64,000 nt of DNA from Sphingobacteriales bacterium (GTDB lineage: Bacteria > Bacteroidota > Bacteroidia > Chitinophagales > CAIOSU01): the NCBI GenBank assembly GCA_027486795.1, contig JAIXOI010000016.1, forward strand, positions 1-64,000. Reading direction: 5' to 3'. Below the pieces are notes generated by a model. That model searched no databases, was not told the DNA's origin, and worked only from the letters and a program-made list of their open reading frames with translations. The translations under genes were made by a program, and so were the position numbers. Shown here one piece after another: positions 39,901 to 47,356 of this stretch (positions within the stretch are counted from its first letter, which is position 1; each line of letters begins with the position of its first letter).

Positions 39901-42167
39901 GTAGTGCAACAGCGAATGCTACTAACGGTGCATCGCCATATACTTACGCTTGGAGCAATGGTGGCAACACAGCTACCGTAAATGGCGTAGCTGCTGGCAG
40001 CTATACCGTAACCGTAACCGATGCCAATGGTTGTACTACTGCAGCAACAGGCACCGTTACCGATCCAGGTGCCCATACTGCTGCTGGTGTTTCGACCCCA
40101 GTAACATGTAATGGTGGTAACAACGGCACTGCAACTATCAACGTAACGGGTGGTTCAGGTAACTTTACCTACACTTGGAGCCCTAGTGTAAGTTCAACAA
40201 ACACGGCAACTTCTTTAGCTGCTGGTTCATACGGTGTTACGGTTTTAGATAACACTACCAACTGTTCAGCTTCGACAGTAGTAAACGTAAACCAGCCTGA
40301 TACTATCGGTGCCCAAATAACGCAAACCAACGTTACCTGCCCTGGTGGCTCAAACGGTGTTGCTTCGGTTATTGCTACAGGTGGCAACGGCGGATACACT
40401 TACACTTGGTTAACTAGCCCAACACAAAGCACTTCAACTGTTACCGGTTTAACTGCAGGTGCTGTTATCTTGCAGATTAGCGATAACCAAGGTTGCTCGC
40501 GTAACTTTACCGTTACCATTACCCAACCACAAACTATTGCAGTAGGTGTAACCAAGACTGATGTTAGTTGCAATGGTGCCAATAATGGCTCGGCAACTGC
40601 TACAGCAACTGGTGGTACTGGTGCGTTTACCTACACATGGAGCACTACACCAGCACAAAACAGTGCTACTGCAAGCGGATTAGGAGTTGGTACTTATACC
40701 GTTACCGCTACCGATGCCAATGGTTGTTCGTCAACACAAAGCGTTACCATAGCCCAGCCAACTGCATTAACAGCGAGCGCGTCGGCTACTAATGTTAATT
40801 GCTTTAACGGTTCTGACGGGGCAGCATCAGTATCTGCAAACGGTGGAACAGGCTCTCTTACTTACACTTGGAACACATCTCCAATCCAGAATACTGCTAC
40901 AGCAACCAACTTAAGGGCGGGTACTTTTGTGGTAACTGTTACCGATGCAAATAGCTGTACTGTAAGTGCAACTGCAACGGTTACACAACCAACATTGATT
41001 GCTGTAACTACCTCAACCACATCGGTAAATTGTGCTGGTGGTAATGATGGTACAGCAACTGCTTCGGCAACTGGTGGTACTGGAACCCTCACTTACCAAT
41101 GGCCAACCGGCTCAGGTGCCACTGCAAGTAACTTGGCTGCTGGTACTTACACCGTTACCGTTACCGATGGTAATAACTGTTCTGTAACCGGCGTAGCTAC
41201 TGTTGCATCTGCAGCTGGCTTTACGGCAAGCGTAAGCACAACTGCTGCTGCTTGTCAGGGTTCGAGCACCGGTACTGCTACCGCAACAACAACTGGTGGT
41301 GTGGCTCCGTTCACTTATGCGTGGGCTCCTCCAGGCAGTGGTTCAAGTTTAACTGGCCTGGCTACCGGTACTTACTCAGTAACCGTTACCGATGCCAATG
41401 GTTGTGTTGCAACGGCATCGGGCACAGTGGCCTCGGCCAGTGGCATTACTATTAATGCTACCCCTGTAAGTGCAACCTGCAACGGTGGTGCAGATGGTGC
41501 CATTAATATTGCTGTTTCTGGAGGTTCAGGCGTATATACTTATGCTTGGAGCAATGGCACCAGCAATCAAAACTTAAGTGGTGTAGCTGCAGGTGTTTAT
41601 GCCGTTACGGTTCTTGATGCCAATGGTTGTTCTGCAACTGCTACCAATTTAACTGTTGGCCAGGCAAATGCTATTGTGCTTACCCTAACTACTACCAACG
41701 AAACAGGTCCTGCCGCCAATGATGGCACGGCTACTGCCACTTCAACTGGCGGAACTGGTCTGATAACCTACACTTGGAGCAACAGCGCAACAGGCAGCAA
41801 CCTTACTAACCTTACTCCTGGTAATTATAGCGTAACGGCTACCGATGCTAGTGGCTGTAGTGCAACTGCCAGTGGCACGGTTTCAAGCTTTACTGGTATC
41901 AATAACGTAGGTTTGGTGGTGTCATTGAACATGTTCCCTAACCCATCTGAAGGCAAAATAAACATGAGCCTTACTTTGGTTCAGCCAGAAGCGGTAACTG
42001 TTGAGTGGTATAATGCCATTGGAGAGCGTGTTTTGGGAGCTAGCTTTGATAGCGCCCTTACTGTAAACCATACTTTCGATTTGAGCAATATGGCTGCTGG
42101 CGTATACTACGCTCGTATTCAATATGCTGGTCAAACCAACGTAGAACGCGTGGTATTGAACAAGTAA
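36921..42167 (+). CDS. Giant secreted/surface protein: duplicated N-terminal domain around a PKD domain, about 15 SprB-like repeats, T9SS type A C-terminus
   Basis: Signal peptide MNRFTQLCLLMVLFAGAWLPTSA at the in-frame ATG at 36921; PKD core YTDLSSGSPTAWQWTFTGGTPSSSN; repeated TVTDANGC modules; C-terminal MFPNPSEGKINMSLTL...GVYYARIQYAGQTNVERVVLNK. Confidence 0.93.
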   Translation: MNRFTQLCLLMVLFAGAWLPTSAQRSVGASVSGITNGTFAQSSILAQGGGRGTLCDTISNLFTTDTANLYLNNVGWGFISGHNSFSDASKADFFTNTGSGQVVSAFIGFAQADFGNAANTVRVSVWDDNGTAGAPGTVLGFKDIAISSFAADVTAGDFTNVTFNTPINVTGNFYLGIQLTYRAGDTVAIYTTQLPRPAAVNTAWEEFAANGGWFQFSDAANSWGVSTSMYIVPVICPAPAAPVANFSATPTTLNVGGSVTYTDLSSGSPTAWQWTFTGGTPSSSNLQTPPAITYNTAGTYNAKLRVTSANGVDSLTRPSYIQVQAGGGGSNTYVDCDTFTNLDLATVTPSLIPSSGAGYVSGHNFFGDSSKADLIGNALVGSPVSGVLMDFAVAKFSNPAKTIRVKVWNNNGVGGLPGTVLATQTVTISSIAADITANRLTYVAFTAPPTPTGNYYIGISYQYASGDTVALVTSADGQVTPGTAYEQWSDGTWHNYNEASSWGLNIGHFIFPIQCATVPCPTIGATFTPTRPVCTANNGSIAALGTGGTGPYTFLWSNSATTATITGLAIGSYTVTVTDANGCTGTATTSLTATFPTIVPNITTTAAVCTALNGTATAAPTGGTAPYTYSWSGGGSSASITNKAAGSYTVTITDANGCSTTGTGVITTSSGTLGVNTSGTSSTCTAANGTATATATGGTAPFTYAWSNGGTSATISALVAGTFTVTVTDANGCVATGTRTVTASSGNLTIGTSTTNATCGAAVGTATVTANGGTAPFTYAWSNSGSTATITNLLVGTYTVTVTDVNGCSATTSASVTSPGSPTLTLAGSTGVSCFGQSNGTAAVTAAGGTTPYTYLWSNGATGSSVSGLPVGPISVTLTDGNGCQATLSRNITGPSAALTATVALNSNVTCPGASNGSLTVTATGGTTPYSYVWSGSSSTSATAAGLAPGTYTVTVTDANGCTTTASRAVAAPTNPVTATVIGGVTTGCGTATGSATANATNGASPYTYAWSNGGNTATVNGVAAGSYTVTVTDANGCTTAATGTVTDPGAHTAAGVSTPVTCNGGNNGTATINVTGGSGNFTYTWSPSVSSTNTATSLAAGSYGVTVLDNTTNCSASTVVNVNQPDTIGAQITQTNVTCPGGSNGVASVIATGGNGGYTYTWLTSPTQSTSTVTGLTAGAVILQISDNQGCSRNFTVTITQPQTIAVGVTKTDVSCNGANNGSATATATGGTGAFTYTWSTTPAQNSATASGLGVGTYTVTATDANGCSSTQSVTIAQPTALTASASATNVNCFNGSDGAASVSANGGTGSLTYTWNTSPIQNTATATNLRAGTFVVTVTDANSCTVSATATVTQPTLIAVTTSTTSVNCAGGNDGTATASATGGTGTLTYQWPTGSGATASNLAAGTYTVTVTDGNNCSVTGVATVASAAGFTASVSTTAAACQGSSTGTATATTTGGVAPFTYAWAPPGSGSSLTGLATGTYSVTVTDANGCVATASGTVASASGITINATPVSATCNGGADGAINIAVSGGSGVYTYAWSNGTSNQNLSGVAAGVYAVTVLDANGCSATATNLTVGQANAIVLTLTTTNETGPAANDGTATATSTGGTGLITYTWSNSATGSNLTNLTPGNYSVTATDASGCSATASGTVSSFTGINNVGLVVSLNMFPNPSEGKINMSLTLVQPEAVTVEWYNAIGERVLGASFDSALTVNHTFDLSNMAAGVYYARIQYAGQTNVERVVLNK

Positions 42168-42190
42168 TTTTTCTAGAATAACATACTACA

Positions 42191-42230
42191 AAGCGCCCCA
42201 GTGGAATCTCCACTGGGGCGCTTGTTTTTG
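42191..42230 (+). terminator. Strong intrinsic terminator after the 1766-aa SprB-like ORF
   Basis: AAGCGCCCCAGTGGA / TCCACTGGGGCGCTT, perfect 15-bp stem with a 3-nt loop, then GTTTTTG. Confidence 0.9.
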
Positions 42231-42809
42231 TTGGTTAACGGGCAATCAAAACTATTTTTGCTCTTGCTTGTAATAATTGTAGCTAACTGCATACTAACTG
42301 TACAAACCGTTGCCTTGGCCCCTCTGGAAAAGGAGTTTGTTGCCTTAATTGATACCCACCAGCGTATATTGCACAAGGTGGCGAATTTGTATTGCGATAC
42401 TCGAGAAGAGCGGCGCGACTTGGTACAAGAAATGATGTTGCAAGCTTGGCGTTCGTATAGCAACTATCGAGCTGAGGCGCCATTTAGTACTTGGCTATAT
42501 CGTGTAGCGCTTAACACCGCCATATCGCACCTGAAAAAGGAAACCCGCCGACCCGATAGATATACCACCGATACGTTGCCCACCGTGGCCGATTTTAAGG
42601 ATACTGAGGCAGACGAACAGCTCAATATTCTATATACTGCTATAAAGCAGCTAAACGACATGGAGAAGGCACTTGTGGCCCTTTATTTGGACGAGCAGCC
42701 TTACCAAACCATTGCCGAGATATTGGGTATAAGCGCCAACAACGTGGGTGTGAAAATGAGTAGGATAAAGGAGAAGCTTTCTTTGATTGTAAAACAACTT
42801 CCGCAATGA
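42201..42809 (+). CDS. ECF-type RNA polymerase sigma factor
   Basis: LVQEMMLQAWRSYSNYRAEAPFSTWLYRVALNTAISHLKKETRR and DEQPYQTIAEILGISANNVGVKMSRIKEKL. The listed GTG start lies in the terminator, so the true start is downstream. Confidence 0.9.
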   Translation: MESPLGRLFLLVNGQSKLFLLLLVIIVANCILTVQTVALAPLEKEFVALIDTHQRILHKVANLYCDTREERRDLVQEMMLQAWRSYSNYRAEAPFSTWLYRVALNTAISHLKKETRRPDRYTTDTLPTVADFKDTEADEQLNILYTAIKQLNDMEKALVALYLDEQPYQTIAEILGISANNVGVKMSRIKEKLSLIVKQLPQ

Positions 42810-43435
42810 ACCTAGATAGCTACATAGTGCGGCTGAACGAGAAGCTGGAGGCCACCGCCCAAACCGAACGGTTTGGCGCTGCTGCCATTGAAAAAGCCAT
42901 ACATGGCAAAGCCACCCATTTGGCGGCTAAGGTAAATAAGGCCATACTGTTGGAGGCGGGAAGTGTATTGGTGGTAATAATGGTTGCTCTCTTGGTAATG
43001 CTTTTCAATCAATTGCTTTGGGTGCAATTGATGGCTGGCATGTCGTTGCTTTTTTGCTTGGGCATAGGTGGCATTTATGCGTGGAAATATCGGCAACTGA
43101 ACCGGTTGATAAGGTTTGAGAGCAATACCACACTATTGTTGCACAACCTAATAGCTGCTGTGAAACAATTTATTGCGCTGTACAATTGGGCGCTCGTTGC
43201 CAGCATTGTTATTGGTGGTTTGATTGGCGCCATATACGGCATGGTGGAGTCAAAAATGCCAGTGGAGCAAACTACAATGCCAACCATACTTAAAGCTTGG
43301 TATGCAGTTCCCTTGAGCCTATCGGTGATTGTGGTGCTATTTTGGGCAACCAAGTGGTATATAAACCGTTTATATGGCAAGCCGCTAAAAGACCTAGAGC
43401 GCTGCGCTGCCGAACTGACCAACACTGCAGAATGA
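42806..43435 (+). CDS. Four-TM hypothetical protein, possibly the partner of the ECF sigma factor
   Basis: 4-bp overlap with the sigma gene; several hydrophobic segments. Confidence 0.65.
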   Translation: MNLDSYIVRLNEKLEATAQTERFGAAAIEKAIHGKATHLAAKVNKAILLEAGSVLVVIMVALLVMLFNQLLWVQLMAGMSLLFCLGIGGIYAWKYRQLNRLIRFESNTTLLLHNLIAAVKQFIALYNWALVASIVIGGLIGAIYGMVESKMPVEQTTMPTILKAWYAVPLSLSVIVVLFWATKWYINRLYGKPLKDLERCAAELTNTAE

Positions 43436-43507
43436 TTATTTTGAAAAAAGTAAGGGCCAGTTGTAAGATTTGGAGGTAGGTGCATACTAACTAACAAAAC
43501 AAGCAAC

Positions 43508-43876
43508 ATGAACACAGAAACAACTACCGAAAAAAAGAAACCCGTATCGTTGAAGTATATTTCGGGGGGTATATTCGCCCTTATTAGCGTTATAAGTTTA
43601 GTAAAGCAGGAGTATTTTGACTTTACGGTTTGGCTTACCTTAGGGCTATCAATGATATTGGCCGATATGCACTACGTACCCAAGGGTGCCGATGTTAAAG
43701 ATGTGCCCGCGATGCCCACTTGGCGAAAATACTTGAGTATAGTATTATTTGTTATTGGTATTTCAGCATTTGGCTACATAGTAGGCAGGGATGTAAAAGC
43801 CAAAGTGCAAAGGGAGCAAGCGCAAAGCTCTGTGGTTATTGAGGTTAATACATCAAATAATACATCGTTCCGTTGA
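43508..43876 (+). CDS. Hypothetical membrane protein
   Basis: 122 aa with about three TM segments; same orientation as the sigma operon. Confidence 0.6.
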   Translation: MNTETTTEKKKPVSLKYISGGIFALISVISLVKQEYFDFTVWLTLGLSMILADMHYVPKGADVKDVPAMPTWRKYLSIVLFVIGISAFGYIVGRDVKAKVQREQAQSSVVIEVNTSNNTSFR

Positions 43877-44690
43877 AACGGGTGTTGAACGGTTGGAAGA
43901 TGCGGTCATCATCGGTTTTGATGGCGAAAATGATGTGACGGAAACAGCCTGCAAAGTGGTCAGTGAGTTTTTCGCGGAAGAGTTCTGCAATCATTTCTGG
44001 GTCGTTGCCGAATGTGCCACAGCCCCAGGCCCCCAGCACCAAGTGTTCATAGCCTTGCACCGCGCAGAGGGTAAGCATTTTCCTGATTCGAATACGCATA
44101 TCATGCTCAATACGCGCTATGTTTTGTAGCTCTAGCTTGTGCACCAGGGTAGCATTTACTGCTGCAGCAGTGAGTATACTGGCCTTAAACGGTTGGTCAA
44201 TTAAGTCGCCCTCATCGTTCTTGAAAAACGGCACATCGGGCGAATATATCATGTGGTCGCTGTAAAGGCTGGTATGTTGTTTTTTATGGTATTGGTAAAA
44301 CCCCTGCACTTTCAATTGACATGGATAAAGCGCCGAGGCACATACAAGGCTTTCTTCTTGCGAAACTGTGTCATTATCGAAACCTCCGCCTGGGTCCGTG
44401 GCAGAGGCAAAATTGAGGCACATTACCGGGTGACCTTTTTGTACCATGCGCATAACAGCCGCTAACGTGGTTTCGTGGGTAGCCTCAAACGTTGTAGCCA
44501 TGGCATTTCGCTTGTTTCGCGTTGGCAGTTGCTCTAATTCTTCGGGAGTGTAAAGCCTTGTGTTGGCAACAGCGGTATGCAGTAACTCCTCAATGTTAAC
44601 CTTTTGATTTTGCTTATTGACGTAAAATCCCCGCTCAATAATTTGTATGGTGTTCTGCGCAATTGCTTGTTCTATTTGACCCATATACAC
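43845..44690 (-). CDS. TIGR02452 family protein (microbial PARG-like / macro fold)
   Basis: VMCLNFASATDPGGGFDNDTVSQEESLVCASALYPC and HLVLGAWGCGTFGNDPEMIAELFREKL. Confidence 0.92.
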   Translation of the reverse strand: MYMGQIEQAIAQNTIQIIERGFYVNKQNQKVNIEELLHTAVANTRLYTPEELEQLPTRNKRNAMATTFEATHETTLAAVMRMVQKGHPVMCLNFASATDPGGGFDNDTVSQEESLVCASALYPCQLKVQGFYQYHKKQHTSLYSDHMIYSPDVPFFKNDEGDLIDQPFKASILTAAAVNATLVHKLELQNIARIEHDMRIRIRKMLTLCAVQGYEHLVLGAWGCGTFGNDPEMIAELFREKLTDHFAGCFRHIIFAIKTDDDRIFQPFNTRFNGTMYYLMY

Positions 44691-44885
44691 TTAAATGCCG
44701 ATTGAATAGGCAAATATCGGATATAACGAACGTATTAGCAGTTAATATCTGGAAAATACTGACGGCTGACCACATTTATACTCAAAACACAGTATTGACG
44801 ATGAGCATCAATACAGCATATGGTTATATGCTGCAAATGCCACTAATAAATAAAAACAGTAGATTAAGCTTACTTAAAGGATGGA

Positions 44886-45278
44886 TTAAAACGGCAAATC
44901 GTCGTTGAAATCGCCTGCTGGTGGTGGGGTATCCAAACCGTTATCCGGTGGCAAGTCTTGGCCATAAGGATTGTTTTCGCCTTGCGACTCAATACGCCAT
45001 GCATCAAGGTTGGTAAAGTATGATACTTTGCCAGCATTCTCCCATTTGTTGCCACGGATGTTGAAGTGTACCTTAACGGTATCGCCAACTTTGTACTTGT
45101 TTAGTAGGTCGCATTTATCGCCCGTAGATTGAAATTTTACATAGTCAGTAATGGAGCGATCACCAATGTTACTGGTGTTTTCCATTATAAACTCACGCTT
45201 GCGAAAACGCTCGCTTTTCTGTTCGGTTGGGAATATTTCGTAAAGTTTTCCTACTATTTCAAAGTTCATGGTATGCAA
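44886..45278 (-). CDS. DUF3127 domain-containing protein
   Basis: Small OB-fold-like protein: EIVGKLYEIFPTEQKSERFRKREFIMENT...KVHFNIRGNKWENAGKVSYFTNLDAWRIE. Confidence 0.87.
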   Translation of the reverse strand: MHTMNFEIVGKLYEIFPTEQKSERFRKREFIMENTSNIGDRSITDYVKFQSTGDKCDLLNKYKVGDTVKVHFNIRGNKWENAGKVSYFTNLDAWRIESQGENNPYGQDLPPDNGLDTPPPAGDFNDDLPF

Positions 45279-45498
45279 TTATTTAGCGAGTGTCAAAAAT
45301 ATGAATTTCTACTTTAATTTGGTTGATTGGTTATTGGTAAATTGGTTATTGGTGGAAAATAAAATAAAAAACGAAACTGCCAATTACCTTCTAGCTTGCG
45401 GTATACATTGTAAATAAATTATTGGTAGATACATAAACCAATTAACCAATAACAGATTAACTGGTTAACTAAATAAGAATTCACTTTTTCAGAAGTTA

Positions 45499-45527
45499 TT
45501 GAAAGTGTAGAGAGTATAGTATCTTTG
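45499..45527 (+). promoter_or_regulatory. Predicted TTG...TAnnTTTG promoter abutting the GbsR/MarR start codon
   Basis: TTG at 45499-45501 and TATCTTTG at 45520-45527; ATGs at 45529 and 45532. Confidence 0.5.
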
Positions 45528-45528
45528 C

Positions 45529-46050
45529 ATGATGCAATTACAAGAAGGCAGGGACAAATTTATACAAGCTTGGGGCACATTGGGCTCAAGTTGGGGCATC
45601 AATCGCACCATGGCACAAATACATGCCCTGCTGCTTATTTCGCCAATAGCTTTATCTACCGAGGAGATTATGGATGCCCTGGGCATATCAAGGGGTAATG
45701 TGAATATGAATGTGCGCTCGTTGATGGATTGGGGTATTGTGCATAAGGAGTTGCGCCCTGGCGACCGCAAAGAATACTTTCATGCTGAAAAGGATATTTA
45801 CCTTACGGCCATGAAAATTATGCGCGAGCGCAGGAAGCGTGAGCTGGAACCACTAATTACTATTATGACCCAATTGAAGCAAGTAGAGAAACTTGAAACA
45901 CCAGAAGGGCAAGCACTAACCAAAGCGGTTCACGATATTGACCATTTTGCCCACCAAGCCGACACGGTGCTGACCACGATGGAAAAAATGACCAGCAACT
46001 GGTTCACCCAGCAGTTTCTTAGCGTAATCAAGAAGATTAAGCCGTTGTAA
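45529..46050 (+). CDS. GbsR/MarR family transcriptional regulator
   Basis: WGINRTMAQIHALLLISPIALSTEEIMDALGISRGNVNMNVRSLMDWGIVHKELRPGDRKEYF. Confidence 0.9.
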   Translation: MMQLQEGRDKFIQAWGTLGSSWGINRTMAQIHALLLISPIALSTEEIMDALGISRGNVNMNVRSLMDWGIVHKELRPGDRKEYFHAEKDIYLTAMKIMRERRKRELEPLITIMTQLKQVEKLETPEGQALTKAVHDIDHFAHQADTVLTTMEKMTSNWFTQQFLSVIKKIKPL

Positions 46051-46148
46051 GCGAAGATTTTATTCACCCGATTTGACAACTTCACATTTACTGGAATGTT
46101 CTTTGGGCTTTTTGCGTTTATGTAGCTATCTTGAATTAAGAATAGGCC

Positions 46149-46382
46149 ATGACAACTCTCACTTTAAAATTAACTGATCCGAAGTACGCAGAAATGCTGG
46201 AAGCTATGCTCCGATCAATGGACTTTGTGGCAGATGTGGAACGTACTGAAGATGATTATCAGCTTACCAATGCAGAAATATTGATGTTGGAAGAGCGTAG
46301 GGAGGAATATCTTAAAAATCCTAGCCAAACACGCAATTGGGATGAAGTGCAAGCAGCGCTTAAATCAAAGTATGGCCTATAG
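46149..46382 (+). CDS. Putative antitoxin (addiction module protein)
   Basis: 77-aa ORF directly upstream of a ParE/RelE-like toxin reading frame. Confidence 0.7.
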   Translation: MTTLTLKLTDPKYAEMLEAMLRSMDFVADVERTEDDYQLTNAEILMLEERREEYLKNPSQTRNWDEVQAALKSKYGL

Positions 46383-46677
46383 TTTGCGCTAAATAAGTAA
46401 GGCAGAGTTGGATGTTGCCGCTGCTATTGAATGGTATTCCGCTATTGACAGAAAGCTAGCACTTGACTTTTTAGATGAGCTTGATGCTGGTTTAAGGCTT
46501 TTACAAACTTACCCAATGGCATTTCCAATTGTTCATCTCGATTTAAGAATCTTTGTTTTGAAACGATTTCTCTTTAAGGTAGTTTACCTTGTTAATATTG
46601 ATGATACTGAAATAGTAATTCAGTCGGTAACACATGATAAACGAAACCCAGCAAGGTGGCAAGACGTAGCTAAATAA
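46372..46677 (+). pseudogene. RelE/ParE-like toxin interrupted by an in-frame TAA at codon 7
   Basis: ATG at 46372 overlaps the antitoxin stop and reads MAYSLR*ISKAELDVAAAIEWYSAIDRKLALDFLDELDAGL...KRNPARWQDVAK. The stop TAA is at 46390-46392; only the part after TTG 46408 is an open ORF. Confidence 0.7.
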
Positions 46678-46688
46678 AAACAATGCAC

Positions 46689-47309
46689 TTACGGTATCAC
46701 TGTCCTCGCCGTCATTTCCAACGCAGTGGCATCAATGTGGTCGCCAGTAAGTGGGTTGTGAAGTCTTACGGTAAAGGTCAATTTTGTAATGTATTTCGAG
46801 AAACCATCGTTGGCATTGGCCGCATGGCTAGATACATTAAAGGTCCAGTTAGGTTGGCTTTCTGGGTCCCTGTCGGTGGTCCAAAAAGTACCCATCGAAT
46901 CAATGTATACTACCGCCGCGCCTGCTTTTAAGTTGGCATCGGGAGCGATGGCATTTAAGGTACCGTATCCAGTGTTGTAATTGCCGGTGCGCACAATGGC
47001 TTCTTTTTGCGCTGTGGTGGGTTCAGTGGCAAAAACATCAATAAAGTAAATGCGCAAGGTATCGTTCGCACTGCCAAACTCCGTAAACTGGCGGAACAAG
47101 TAATTACCAGCTGTATCTATCACTCCACCACCCGAACCAACACCATTGGTATAGCCAACTAGCGCTTGTTTCAATTCAATAGTATCGCCGTTGACAACTA
47201 CCTGGCCGTAAAAACTACTTTGGTTAATATCGCCATTTTTATCAGAGTCCTTTTTGCAGGACGCGAAGGTAAGCACTAGGGCAATAGACAATAATAGGGT
47301 AGATTTCAT
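46689..47309 (-). CDS. Putative lipoprotein
   Basis: MKSTLLLSIALVLTFASCKKDSDKNGD signal and lipobox. Confidence 0.7.
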   Translation of the reverse strand: MKSTLLLSIALVLTFASCKKDSDKNGDINQSSFYGQVVVNGDTIELKQALVGYTNGVGSGGGVIDTAGNYLFRQFTEFGSANDTLRIYFIDVFATEPTTAQKEAIVRTGNYNTGYGTLNAIAPDANLKAGAAVVYIDSMGTFWTTDRDPESQPNWTFNVSSHAANANDGFSKYITKLTFTVRLHNPLTGDHIDATALEMTARTVIP

Positions 47310-47356
47310 AACAGGGTATTTGTTATGCTAAAATAGGGAACATATTACATATCAAC

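Noticed and set aside
39732-40076. Cys/Gly/Tyr-rich minus-strand ORF (MGTWIGNGACCCSSTTIGIGYGYG...)
   Set aside because: Antisense reading of repetitive Thr/Ser/Ala codons in the SprB-like gene; composition is an artefact of the repeats.
32200-41900. Regularly spaced repeats that could be mistaken for a CRISPR or satellite array
   Set aside because: They are in-frame SprB protein modules of about 225 bp with an open reading frame throughout, not short identical DNA repeats with unique spacers.
42201-42305. Listed GTG start of the ECF sigma factor
   Set aside because: The first codons lie inside a strong terminator stem; the sigma domain begins near LEKEFVALIDTHQ, so a downstream start is more likely.
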